Positions 48,108 through 56,332 of a DNA stretch of 64,000 nucleotides are shown here, piece by piece. The stretch's first letter is position 1. Every line of letters begins with the position of its first letter. The position numbers were made by a program, and so were the translations under genes. The notes under the pieces are model-generated. The model worked only from the letters and a program-made list of their open reading frames with translations. It made no database searches and was not told the DNA's origin. The stretch comes from Brucella haematophila (GTDB lineage Bacteria > Pseudomonadota > Alphaproteobacteria > Rhizobiales > Rhizobiaceae): positions 1 through 64,000 of the forward strand of contig NZ_VCPE01000007.1 in NCBI RefSeq assembly GCF_005938105.1, read 5' to 3'.

Positions 48108-49064
48108 ATGCAGCTCCATCTTCTTCATCTTGATGATGCGCTGGAGCTGCAGTCCGACTTCATGAGGACGTGCCGCGATGCCGGCGCGTCCGAAATCATG
48201 GCCAAGGCTGAAGGTGACTTGCTTCGCCTCTGGGCCCGCCCGGATGAATTGACCAAGTTGAAGAAACAGCTATCGGTTGCTTTTTCAAAGAGGGTTGGAG
48301 AGGCTTCCCTGTTCTTCATGGGCTCGGGGGATTTTCATCACATCACATCCCTGTTGCTTGAACTCGCACTGGAACAATCGCATCAACCGATCACGCTGAT
48401 CCATTTCGACAATCACCCTGATTGGGTCCATTTCAAAAATGGTGTGCATTGCGGGTCCTGGATCAATCGCGCTGCGGCAAATCCCCTGGTGAAGAAGATT
48501 ATTACCATCGGTGTGTGCAGTAGCGACCTGAACTTGCCGGAATGGAAAGGCGCCAATCTTTCACTTTTGCGGGACGAGCGGCTCGAACTTTATCCCTATG
48601 ACCATGCACCCAGCCGTGTCTGGTACAGTTACGGCGTTGGAGCGAGTCATTCTCACAGAAGGGGTTACATCAATTGGCGAACGATTGCCGATTGTGGAGA
48701 GGCGGATTTCTTATCGCGTCTGACCTCCCGTATCGGTACCGAAGCTGTTTATATCACCATAGACAAGGATGTTCTTGCCCGTGATGAGGCCATCACGAAC
48801 TGGGATCAAGGGCGGATGCGGATGCCATTTTTAACGGAGGCGCTCCGCGCAATCAGTGGACGTCACCGGATCGTGGGAGCCGACGTGATCGGTGATTACT
48901 CCCGCCCTGTTTATCGAGGGACTTTTGCGCGGACGATGGCAAAACGCATCGAGATCTTGCTCGATCAGCCAGCAGGGCCGGCGGTCACGGAACGAACAAT
49001 AGCGGTCAACAGTGCGGTCAATCATCAGCTTTTGCACATGCTGAGCGGGATGATGGTGCAATGA
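48108..49064 (+). CDS. Arginase/agmatinase-fold (ureohydrolase superfamily) protein
   Basis: 318 residues from ATG 48108 (a GTG one codon earlier is possible). All metal ligands of the superfamily are recognisable: His in GSGDFHH, Asp-x-His-x-Asp in HFDNHPD and Asp-x-Asp in ITIDKDV. The surrounding sequence is unlike canonical arginase or agmatinase, so hydrolysis of a guanidino, formimino or acetyl group on a different substrate, or deacetylation as in polyamine/histone deacetylase relatives, is possible. It lies directly after the aminotransferase and overlaps the SMR gene by 4 bases. Confidence 0.75.
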   Translation: MQLHLLHLDDALELQSDFMRTCRDAGASEIMAKAEGDLLRLWARPDELTKLKKQLSVAFSKRVGEASLFFMGSGDFHHITSLLLELALEQSHQPITLIHFDNHPDWVHFKNGVHCGSWINRAAANPLVKKIITIGVCSSDLNLPEWKGANLSLLRDERLELYPYDHAPSRVWYSYGVGASHSHRRGYINWRTIADCGEADFLSRLTSRIGTEAVYITIDKDVLARDEAITNWDQGRMRMPFLTEALRAISGRHRIVGADVIGDYSRPVYRGTFARTMAKRIEILLDQPAGPAVTERTIAVNSAVNHQLLHMLSGMMVQ

Positions 49065-49417
49065 CTGGAACGCTCTCTTTGTCGATGCTGGCACTGGTGA
49101 TTTTCTGCATCCTTACGGAAGTGGGCCGGGAAGTCTGCTTCAAATTTGCGGCGGATCGCGCGCCGAATATGTGGCGCACTCTATTGCTGCCGGTCACGTG
49201 GCTGGGTGTCGTGCTCTGGGCGGTGGAACTGTTTTGCTGGATGCTGGTGCTTGAGCAGGTGCCGTTGTCCATAGCCTTTCCTTTGATGGCGTTGAGTTAC
49301 GCTGCGATGGTTGCCGCCGGGGCCTTGTTCTTTTCCGAGAAGATCAATCAGCGTCACGCCTTCGGGGTCTCTCTGATCACAATTGGCGTCGTTTGCGTCG
49401 GCCTGACTGGGCTTTAA
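49061..49417 (+). CDS. SMR/EamA-type four-helix membrane transporter subunit 1
   Basis: 118 residues, four membrane helices, no signal peptide. Size and the second-half pattern PLSIAFPLMALSYAAMVAAGALFFSE resemble small multidrug resistance and ArnE/ArnF-like proteins. These act as dimers; the second SMR-like gene at 51405 would allow a heterodimer, as MdtI/MdtJ do for spermidine export. The TM1 Glu of SMR antiporters may be the Glu of ILTEVGREV. Overlaps the ureohydrolase-like gene by 4 bases. Likely exporter of the cluster's product. Confidence 0.78.
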   Translation: MTGTLSLSMLALVIFCILTEVGREVCFKFAADRAPNMWRTLLLPVTWLGVVLWAVELFCWMLVLEQVPLSIAFPLMALSYAAMVAAGALFFSEKINQRHAFGVSLITIGVVCVGLTGL

Positions 49418-49430
49418 GAAAGCAGAATTC

Positions 49431-50249
49431 ATGAACCTTTCCGATCCGTTTTCATTCTTTATGCCAGGCACAAACGGACAAGCTGTTCTGCTGGTTCATG
49501 GCATGACCGGCGCCCCGGCGGAGATGCGCCTGGTCGGGCGACTTCTCAATCGACGGGGCTTTACGGTCTACGCGCCTCTTCTCGCTGGACACGGAGAAAG
49601 CGAAGCGTCATTTCGCAAAAGCCATTGGCGCGACTGGCTTGATAGTGTCGATGAAGCGACAGAGAAGCTGAAGGCCTATGCGGACACGACCTATGCAGCT
49701 GGTATCTGCGTGGGGGGAAAGCTGGCGCTTTTGTCGGCGCATCGCAATCCCGGTTCCATAAAGGCCGTCGCACTTTATTCTCCATGCTTTCATTATGATG
49801 GCTGGGGCGTGCCTTTCTTTTATCCTTTCCTGTCCCGGCAGATCGGTTGGTTCGCGCATGTGCCATTTCTTGATCGGCTCAATTTTTCTGAAACACCAGC
49901 AATGGGCATCAAGGATGATCGGTTGCGGCGGCTTATGACCGGCATGTCGGCGGAGGGCGTGCTGGAACATTTCCCCGGAACCGGGATTATTGAAATGTAC
50001 CGTTTGGGGCGGGCGTTTCGAAAGCAGCTGCCCGCCATTCGCACGCCAACGCTCATACTGCACGCGCGTGAAGACGATCTCAGCAATCCACGTCAGGCAG
50101 AATATATCGCCCGAAATCTGGGCGCACCCAACAGCCTGCACTGGATTGAGGATAGCTATCACATGATTCATGTGGATCGGCAGCATCGTTCAGTCGCAGA
50201 TTTCACGGCCAGCTATTTCGAGGGGCATAATGCTTGCGAGCTTGTTTGA
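49431..50249 (+). CDS. Alpha/beta hydrolase with a cysteine nucleophile
   Basis: 272 residues of the carboxylesterase type (HGMTGAPAEM forms the oxyanion hole at about 23-32). The nucleophile elbow reads GICVGG with Cys93 where esterases have Ser; the acid is probably Asp in REDDLS and the base His in DSYHMIH. A Cys there occurs in dienelactone hydrolases and in PHA-synthase-like acyltransferases, so it may be a thioester-forming acyltransferase rather than an esterase. It lies between the first SMR gene and the acetyltransferase gene, which it overlaps by 20 bases. Confidence 0.8.
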   Translation: MNLSDPFSFFMPGTNGQAVLLVHGMTGAPAEMRLVGRLLNRRGFTVYAPLLAGHGESEASFRKSHWRDWLDSVDEATEKLKAYADTTYAAGICVGGKLALLSAHRNPGSIKAVALYSPCFHYDGWGVPFFYPFLSRQIGWFAHVPFLDRLNFSETPAMGIKDDRLRRLMTGMSAEGVLEHFPGTGIIEMYRLGRAFRKQLPAIRTPTLILHAREDDLSNPRQAEYIARNLGAPNSLHWIEDSYHMIHVDRQHRSVADFTASYFEGHNACELV

Positions 50250-51408
50250 CGGATTGCCTGCATGCACCCCGGTACTCATCGGCAAGACAGCACTTGCTGA
50301 AACGCGGGTTGTCGCCTCCATAACCCATATCGGTCGGGAAGCGTGGAACGATTGTTTTCACAACGAAATCGAAAATTATGATTATCTGCTAGCGGTCGAA
50401 CAAGCAGGGATTGAAGGTTTCCACTGGCGCTATGTGACGATTGTTCAAAATGAGCGTATCGTTGCTGCAATGCCAGCTTTTCTGACGGAGTATCAACTCG
50501 ATACGACATTGGAAGAAGGGCGAGTACGCAGGCTGGTACGCGGTTTCCGGCAATATTGGTCGAGCTTTCTCACGTTGCGTCTCGCCTGTCTTGGCTCGCC
50601 CTGTACCGAGAATGGAACACCCGGATTTCATATGTCCGTTGCGCCGGAGATGCAGCCGGTTTTGTTAAAACAACTCCTCGAAGGCTTCAACCGCATGGCG
50701 GACGCGGAGGGATGTTCTTTGCGCGGCATCAAGGATGTGCCTGAGACATTGCCAGCCGCCTTGTGCGATGTCTTTGCTGCCGGTGGCTATGCCGCCATGC
50801 CCGGTCTGGCAACTGCGTGGCTGGATATTGACTTCGCTTCCATCGACGACTATCTCGCCCGGCTTTCACCGGCAACACGCAAAGATATGCGCCGCAAATT
50901 GCGCAGTCGTAACGCGGTGACTTTAGAATATCATTCGGAAATCGCCGATTTCTTGCCCCGTTTCATGGAGCTTTATAATCACACGCGTGAACGAAGCGAA
51001 TGGCAATTCGAAGCGCTCACCAGCGCCTATTTCACAGGCATATTACGGCAGATGCGGGGGCGAGCTTTCTGTACAATCTACAAGGCGGACGATCAAATTC
51101 TTGCAGCAAACATATTCGTTTGCGATGAACAGGTGCTGATTGATAAATTCTTCTGCATGGATGCGGAAGCTGGGCGCAAATACAATCTCTATTATCTGAG
51201 TTGGTTCAACAATCTCGAATACTGCCTCAATCACGGTATGTGCCGCTATCAAAGCGGACAAGCTTATTATGAAAACAAGGTACGGCTCGGCAGTCGCCTG
51301 ACGCGCAATACGATGTTTTTCCGCCATCGCAATCCCATCATTCAGGCTGCTTTGAAACTGGTTTCACCCATGTTCGCCGTTGATGAAACACCGGAGACGA
51401 AGTTGTGA
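50230..51408 (+). CDS. GNAT-fold acyltransferase (BioF2/FemAB-like)
   Basis: 392 residues from ATG 50230, chosen because GAGGGG lies 4 bases before it; the frame is open further upstream. The C-terminal half has the GNAT-like core of the BioF2/FemAB group: LSPATRKDMRRKLR, an RERSEWQFEALT helix and RYQSGQAYYENKVRLG. Such enzymes transfer acyl or aminoacyl groups to amines. Overlaps the hydrolase gene and is coupled to the second SMR gene by a GTGA overlap. In this cluster it probably N-acylates the amine made by the aminotransferase (inference). Confidence 0.75.
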   Translation: MLASLFDGLPACTPVLIGKTALAETRVVASITHIGREAWNDCFHNEIENYDYLLAVEQAGIEGFHWRYVTIVQNERIVAAMPAFLTEYQLDTTLEEGRVRRLVRGFRQYWSSFLTLRLACLGSPCTENGTPGFHMSVAPEMQPVLLKQLLEGFNRMADAEGCSLRGIKDVPETLPAALCDVFAAGGYAAMPGLATAWLDIDFASIDDYLARLSPATRKDMRRKLRSRNAVTLEYHSEIADFLPRFMELYNHTRERSEWQFEALTSAYFTGILRQMRGRAFCTIYKADDQILAANIFVCDEQVLIDKFFCMDAEAGRKYNLYYLSWFNNLEYCLNHGMCRYQSGQAYYENKVRLGSRLTRNTMFFRHRNPIIQAALKLVSPMFAVDETPETKL

Positions 51409-51803
51409 AAAGTCACGTTTCCCTCTGGATTGCCATTCCAGTCTTCAACACACTGGCGCAGATTTTTGTGAAGTTTGCGGCTGAACAGCTGGATCAGATC
51501 ACAACGACAGGCCTCGGCTGGGCAATAGCAGCGGCGACCTCACCATGGATGCTGGCTGCCGTGGCGGTGGAGATTGCCTGCTTCTTCTTCTGGATGAAAG
51601 TGCTCGCCGATTTCGATCTCAGCAAGGCTTTTCCGATTTCGGCCATCAGCTATGTGGCGGTTCTGGCCGCCAGCTGGTTCTGGTTTCAGGAACCGACCAA
51701 TCTTTTGCAGATAACTGGAAGCGTTCTCATTCTGTCAGGTGTCTGGCTGGTATCCACCGCCGAACAGGTTGACGCAGAATTGTCAGAACCGGAGCTCAAA
51801 TGA
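51405..51803 (+). CDS. SMR/EamA-type four-helix membrane transporter subunit 2
   Basis: 132 residues, four membrane helices and a hydrophilic C-terminal tail (EQVDAELSEPELK). Starts at GTG 51405, which overlaps the acyltransferase stop; GGAGA lies 7 bases upstream. Shares the SMR-like layout with the 118-residue protein at 49061 and probably forms a heterodimer with it. Its last 21 bases overlap the end of the convergent MipA-like gene, so the two transcripts are complementary there. Confidence 0.75.
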   Translation: MKSHVSLWIAIPVFNTLAQIFVKFAAEQLDQITTTGLGWAIAAATSPWMLAAVAVEIACFFFWMKVLADFDLSKAFPISAISYVAVLAASWFWFQEPTNLLQITGSVLILSGVWLVSTAEQVDAELSEPELK

Positions 51804-52613
51804 CCGGCTCAATATGATGCCGATGGAATTTTGATTGGGTGAGCCGCCTTGCGTGACAATTGGACTGTCGGCGGCATCGCTCACCAGTCGTTCAAACTTG
51901 TCATAAGCCTGAATGCTCATTGTATCGGTGAGCTGGTAAGTGACGCTCGCCACAACGCCAACCGATTTCAAACCTCCGCGTGCATCATAGGCGGGCAGAA
52001 CGGCCCCATTTGCCACTTCATTGGCGCTGACGCCGAAATTGTTCTGCATATAGGTTGCGTTGGCGAAGGAGAGGCGAGGGCCAACCGAGAAAATCAAATC
52101 CTTGCCTGCGCTTTGAAACCAGTCGGCGCCTAGATCGGCTACAAAGCCGTCATCATGCCGCAAACCTTGCCGGGCTTCGACGCGAAAGCGAAGTTTGTCC
52201 TGGATAGCCCAATATTGTGCGAACGCGCCGGCATCCACGCTCCAGCGGATCTCGTGCAGCCCTTGCAGGCTTGGGTCGTCAGAGGGCTTGCGGTTGCCGC
52301 GAAGACTGACAACCGGTCCGATCTCGACGCCACCCAATTCAAACAGCGAATAGTCGATATTGTCGTCGGGAGCACTGAGGTCTGCTGCTTCACCAAAGCG
52401 TCGAATGTCGAAAGAGGGCACAAAGCTGAACGATTTATCGTGCGCGCCTTCATAAGACGGTCCATATTCGGTGCCAGCCCCGAGCGTAATGATCCAGCCG
52501 CGCGGTTCCTGCGGTGCGGAGGTGGTCGATTGATCGGCAGCCATGACATTGGAGGTCACAAACAGGCAGGCTAATGCTGCCCCTCTGTACACACAACGAT
52601 TGATCTGCCTCAT
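51783..52613 (-). CDS. MipA/OmpV-family outer-membrane protein
   Basis: 276 residues: signal peptide cleaved about VMA-ADQ, then amphipathic beta-strand pattern and a C-terminal Phe (SFELRF), as expected for an outer-membrane barrel. GTEYGPSYEGAHDKSFSFVPSFDIRR and SNATY-like strand motifs match MipA (MltA-interacting protein) and OmpV. In E. coli MipA scaffolds murein hydrolase and synthase; many homologues are stress-responsive porin-like proteins. Precedes nothing in its direction except the convergent cluster end, which it overlaps. Confidence 0.85.
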   Translation of the reverse strand: MRQINRCVYRGAALACLFVTSNVMAADQSTTSAPQEPRGWIITLGAGTEYGPSYEGAHDKSFSFVPSFDIRRFGEAADLSAPDDNIDYSLFELGGVEIGPVVSLRGNRKPSDDPSLQGLHEIRWSVDAGAFAQYWAIQDKLRFRVEARQGLRHDDGFVADLGADWFQSAGKDLIFSVGPRLSFANATYMQNNFGVSANEVANGAVLPAYDARGGLKSVGVVASVTYQLTDTMSIQAYDKFERLVSDAADSPIVTQGGSPNQNSIGIILSRSFELRF

Positions 52614-52765
52614 CGGCCTGAAACTCCTTACGCCAAGCCGTCACAAATCTGCATCGGACCTCAATTCCCAGCATTCTACCACAAATGCATAGGCAATCCA
52701 CGAGGAGTTTTCTGCGGTAAGGTTGTCTTTCCACATCTCTGACGAAAGGATTAATGGCATCGGCA

Positions 52766-52803
52766 GGTTACCCGCTTCGTCTGTAATGACGAAGCGGGTA
52801 ACC
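52766..52803. terminator. Perfect 15-bp terminator-type hairpin
   Basis: GGTTACCCGCTTCGT (52766-52780) pairs with ACGAAGCGGGTAACC (52789-52803) around CTGTAATG, 8 bases past the stop of the 52812 gene. There is no strong T-run, but the stem is very stable. Confidence 0.75.
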
Positions 52804-52811
52804 AGTTCTCG

Positions 52812-53477
52812 CTACTTTGGCGGAGCGACCGCAACATAGACGACGGAATGTCCGTTATACTTCGGCTCGAACCAATTTCCGTTGCAGTCCTTGTAGTTTA
52901 TGCCGTTGACAGCAACATTGGTGCAGTCTGGTGGGACGTTGGCGATGACCGTACCAATAGCAACGGCTGCGGCGGTGCCAACTATGGCTGCGGCTGCCGG
53001 ATCCCAACCTCCATTCCAATAGCCCGGCCAGTATGGCCCCGGCGGAGGCGGAGGAGGTGGCGGCAAAGGATGCGGTCCCGGTCCTGGAGGAACCGGCCCT
53101 GGCCCCGGATGTGGAGCAGGACCCGGCCCGGGATGTGGCTTCGGTGCCGGATGGGGAGCTGGATGAGGCGTAGGGTGCGGACCCGGCTCCGGATGATGCG
53201 CGGGATGCAGGCTCGGCCCCGTTCTAGCGTGGGGAACATTACCGCCGCGAGGACGTGGCATAGATGGATTGAACCGCGGTTCGAAATGCGCTGGCCCGTT
53301 AAAACCGCCCATACGGGGACCATGAAAGCCACCGCCACCACCAAACCCGTGCATTCCGCCGCCGCCCAAATTCATGCGTGGCATGCGACCGCCAAAGGCT
53401 CCGCGAGCCTCTGCGATCTGTGGAGCAATCATGGCCGTGGCGAACAAAATTCCTATCGTGACGCGAAAGAGTTTCAT
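52812..53477 (-). CDS. Pro/His/Gly-rich secreted protein
   Basis: 221 residues. Signal peptide cleaved about AEA-RGA. Then a Gly-rich part (30-60: FGGGGGFHG type), a long Pro/His/Gly stretch with PHPAPHPAPKPHPGPG-like units and a poly-Pro run (about 85-150), an Ala-rich helix that may insert in membrane (about 160-180), and a C-terminal module PPDCTNVAVNG-x-NYKDCNGNWF with two Cys. The His clusters could bind metal. Overlaps the DUF2092 gene by 4 bases. Function unknown; it travels with the sulfatase/Bat block. Confidence 0.7.
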   Translation of the reverse strand: MKLFRVTIGILFATAMIAPQIAEARGAFGGRMPRMNLGGGGMHGFGGGGGFHGPRMGGFNGPAHFEPRFNPSMPRPRGGNVPHARTGPSLHPAHHPEPGPHPTPHPAPHPAPKPHPGPGPAPHPGPGPVPPGPGPHPLPPPPPPPPGPYWPGYWNGGWDPAAAAIVGTAAAVAIGTVIANVPPDCTNVAVNGINYKDCNGNWFEPKYNGHSVVYVAVAPPK

Positions 53478-54244
53478 TGCGGATTCCCCTCTTCCAGGAA
53501 GCGGAGCTTTTGCGCATTGGGCGGCGGCGTGAATTCAAAAGCGCTCGCCTGAATATCGGGCGTTTCGTTCCAATTGAGAACGGCCGTCATGCGTGGGCGG
53601 GTCTGATCGTCGCGATCAACAAGCGAAACCTTGAGGGGTAAGGGTGGACCATCCGAAGCAATCCAGACTTCGAAATCCTGATCCCCGGTTCGGTAGGCCC
53701 AATGATCCGTTGCTTTGCCGTTCACCGTTGCATTACCAGCATGGAATCCCTCAACAACTTCGTTGATTGGCGCGTCTGGTGTGCCCCAGGCGAACAAATC
53801 CGCCAGAGGGAAAGTCAGATGATACTTCTGAGCGGCTTCCTCAAGTGTTTCCTTGATTGTCGCAGGCGCTGGAGCCTGAGCATAGGTATTGTTGTTTGGC
53901 GAGACATAGGTGAATGTTGTTCCGTTATAAATGAACTCACCCTGCACAACATCCGTTTTCAGATCGATACGGAGTTTGTTCGGTCTTTCGACCTCATAAG
54001 TTATCTCGCCGCCGATCTCCAGTTTCTGGTCGGTATCCAGAACAGCGTCCACGCTCGTTTGTGAATTCAGGGTAAATTTCTGCAAGGATTGCAGATGCTT
54101 CCCCATATTCTCTAAGGCCTGGATCGAAGCGGGTTCGATCCTGTCGGAAGCGGCCTTGCTGTCTTGAGCGGCAGATATTGTAATCATGCCGAGCAAGAAT
54201 AGCCCGCTGACTGTACATCGGAGAATGCGCCTGTTGATCGGCAT
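53474..54244 (-). CDS. Periplasmic DUF2092 family protein
   Basis: 256 residues with a signal peptide (cleavage about ISAA-QDS). Recalled DUF2092 pattern: ASIQALENMGKHLQSLQKF near the start, then LRIDL and FTYVSPNNNTYAQ, a LolA-like beta-fold that often binds lipids or lipoproteins. AAGGAGGACT precedes the ATG. Its neighbours are the Pro/His-rich secreted protein and the HAD phosphatase. Role unknown; likely envelope-associated. Confidence 0.78.
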   Translation of the reverse strand: MPINRRILRCTVSGLFLLGMITISAAQDSKAASDRIEPASIQALENMGKHLQSLQKFTLNSQTSVDAVLDTDQKLEIGGEITYEVERPNKLRIDLKTDVVQGEFIYNGTTFTYVSPNNNTYAQAPAPATIKETLEEAAQKYHLTFPLADLFAWGTPDAPINEVVEGFHAGNATVNGKATDHWAYRTGDQDFEVWIASDGPPLPLKVSLVDRDDQTRPRMTAVLNWNETPDIQASAFEFTPPPNAQKLRFLEEGNPQ

Positions 54245-54299
54245 TGGAGTCCTCCTTGAGTGTTTATGGACTGCGGATTATGGCATGTGAAATGAAAGG

Positions 54300-55274
54300 T
54301 CATTCGAAGGCATAGACCTTCTTCCAATCATTCTTCATGTCGACGATGACCCAGTTTCTTTTCGGTGCTTCGGTCAGAGCTTTGTCCAGCTTGCCGAATG
54401 ACGACTGCCGGTCATAGGCATATTCCCGGTCTCCATCGGTGTGGTGGATGATGATGCCGAGGCTGTTGGGAGATGCGGTGCCCCAGCGCAGCATTTCGTA
54501 ATCACCATCCGAGTTGCCCGCGATGAAAATCGGCTTCTTACCAATAGCGCGATTGATGCCAACGGGTTTGCCGGGACCATCATCGATGAAATCAACCTCC
54601 GGCAAGCGTTTCAGGACGGGTTGGTCATTCTCTACGGCATATTGGGTTTTGATACTGCTGCCGATCACCTGCTCAGCGGGAATGCCATAGGCCTTTTCGG
54701 TCATGGGGCGCATGAACTCCACGCCACCGCCAGACACGATGAATGTTTTGAAGTCATGAGCGCGCAAATAATCAAGCAGCTCACGCATGGGCAGGAATGT
54801 CATTTCCGTAAAGGGCTTACCCGTCTTTGGATGCTTCGCGGTTGCGTACCAATCCGTGACGATCTTGTTGAACTCGTCGGTCGTCATACCGGCATGGGTC
54901 GCCATGCCAAGCTCTACCACGCCCTTCTCGCCGCTTTTTGCAATACCTGCCAGATCATCGTTGAGGATGGATTTGAACGGTTCCGTGGTGTTCCATTCAG
55001 GGTGATCGGGAGCCAGTGCCTTGACCCGGTCCAGCATGAAAGCCAATTGAAAGTAATAGGGTTGCTCCGTCCAGAGTGTACCGTCATTGTCGAACACGGC
55101 AATTCGGTCGGCAGGCGCAACATAATCTCTGCTGCCTTGCTTGGTTACCTTTTCGACGAAGTCGACGATCTGCTGCCTGGATTTACTGTCATTCCAGTTG
55201 GAAAGCTCTGCGGCCCATGCCGATGTTGAAATCTGCAACGTGACGATCAGCACTAACCGCGCAAGCGAACGCAT
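54300..55274 (-). CDS. Secreted HAD-family phosphatase-like protein
   Basis: 324 residues with a signal peptide (cleavage about AWA-AEL), so periplasmic. HAD motif I is FDNDGTLW (nucleophile Asp and Asp+2), motif II FIVSGGG and motif IV GNSDGDYEM. The HAD fold outside the cytoplasm is uncommon but known for a family adjoining sulfatase genes. GGGGGAAG precedes the ATG, 10 bases after the FGE stop. May dephosphorylate a sulfated or phosphorylated envelope substrate in the same pathway as the sulfatase (inference). Confidence 0.8.
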   Translation of the reverse strand: MRSLARLVLIVTLQISTSAWAAELSNWNDSKSRQQIVDFVEKVTKQGSRDYVAPADRIAVFDNDGTLWTEQPYYFQLAFMLDRVKALAPDHPEWNTTEPFKSILNDDLAGIAKSGEKGVVELGMATHAGMTTDEFNKIVTDWYATAKHPKTGKPFTEMTFLPMRELLDYLRAHDFKTFIVSGGGVEFMRPMTEKAYGIPAEQVIGSSIKTQYAVENDQPVLKRLPEVDFIDDGPGKPVGINRAIGKKPIFIAGNSDGDYEMLRWGTASPNSLGIIIHHTDGDREYAYDRQSSFGKLDKALTEAPKRNWVIVDMKNDWKKVYAFE

Positions 55275-55284
55275 GAACTTCCCC

Positions 55285-56250
55285 CTAGTTTGTTGGCCTT
55301 TTCACGCACCGAAATCCGACATGGCTTGTGGATGTGTCTTCGGGTTCTGCATGGCGCGCAGCCGGACGATAGCGACGGCAATAATCCGGCGAGCAGAGGT
55401 GAGAGCCGCCTTTCAGCACACGTCTGGCGATGCGGATATCGGGTTGCTGTGGGTCCAAACTCGCCAATGCTTCGCCCCCACGGGGGTTACTGGGTATGCA
55501 GCAGGGACTTGCAGCCGGTTCCGCATGTCGCGTTGTCCAGTAATCATTGGTCCATTCCCAGACATTGCCGATCATGTCGTAGACGCCATAACCATTCGCG
55601 GGGAATGACCGGACTGGAGATGTTCGCTCACGCCCTGCGGGTTTCGTGCTCTTCACGGGAAATACGCCTTGCCACGTGTTGGCCATGGCAACGCCATCCG
55701 GCATCAGGTCATTGCCCCACGCATATTCCATGTCCTCGTGTCCGCCTTTGGCTGCGAACTCGAATTCTGCCTCGGTTGGCAAATCGAGACCCGCCCACTG
55801 CGCATAGGCAAGCGCATCGCAATGGGCGACGTGAACGACGGGATGATCGAGCTTACCGCGTAAATCGCTGAGCCCACCCAATGGCTTGCGCCAGTTTGCT
55901 CCGAATTTGAATTTCCACCATTGACCGATATCGCGGCCCTCCACCCTTTTTGGTGGCGTGAACACAAGCGAGCCTGCGCGCAGCATTTCGGGAAGGGCGC
56001 CGGGATAGTCATCGGGATTGGGTGCTTTCTCCGCCATCGTCATATAACCCGTTTCTTCAACGAAGCGGGAAAACTGACGGTTGGTGACGGGTGTCGTGCT
56101 GATCCAAAATCCGTCAACCTTAACCGGATGTCGCGGTGCTTCTTCGGGATAGTGGCTGTCCGACCCCATCTGAAACGTACCCCCCGGTATCCAGGCCATT
56201 TCGTCTGAAGCCTGCTCGGAATAACGTTTGCTCGAAGCGTTCATACCCAT
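55285..56250 (-). CDS. Formylglycine-generating enzyme (aerobic sulfatase maturase, SUMF1 type)
   Basis: 321 residues from the ATG at 56250, 6 bases after GGAGG (ATG at 56256 is too close to it). Core motifs: WIPGGTFQMGSD, TTPVTNRQF, LPTEAEFEFAAKGG, GNVWEWTNDYW, and the active-site Cys pair in GGSHLCSPDYCRRYRP. These enzymes convert a sulfatase Cys into formylglycine using O2 and copper. No signal peptide, so it acts in the cytoplasm. The sulfatase at the window edge has the Cys-type target motif, and the two lie in the same operon. Confidence 0.92.
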   Translation of the reverse strand: MGMNASSKRYSEQASDEMAWIPGGTFQMGSDSHYPEEAPRHPVKVDGFWISTTPVTNRQFSRFVEETGYMTMAEKAPNPDDYPGALPEMLRAGSLVFTPPKRVEGRDIGQWWKFKFGANWRKPLGGLSDLRGKLDHPVVHVAHCDALAYAQWAGLDLPTEAEFEFAAKGGHEDMEYAWGNDLMPDGVAMANTWQGVFPVKSTKPAGRERTSPVRSFPANGYGVYDMIGNVWEWTNDYWTTRHAEPAASPCCIPSNPRGGEALASLDPQQPDIRIARRVLKGGSHLCSPDYCRRYRPAARHAEPEDTSTSHVGFRCVKRPTN

Positions 56251-56332
56251 CGTCATCCTCCGCGAAATTGTACAAAGGTTGCCTTTGTGGCCCTCTGGCG
56301 GGAAGTACGTTACGGTAAATCAGGCAAGTGTA

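Noticed and set aside
53040-53220. Repetitive GC-rich stretch considered as a repeat array or CRISPR
   Set aside because: It is the coding sequence for a Pro/His/Gly-rich protein; repeats are irregular and have no spacers.
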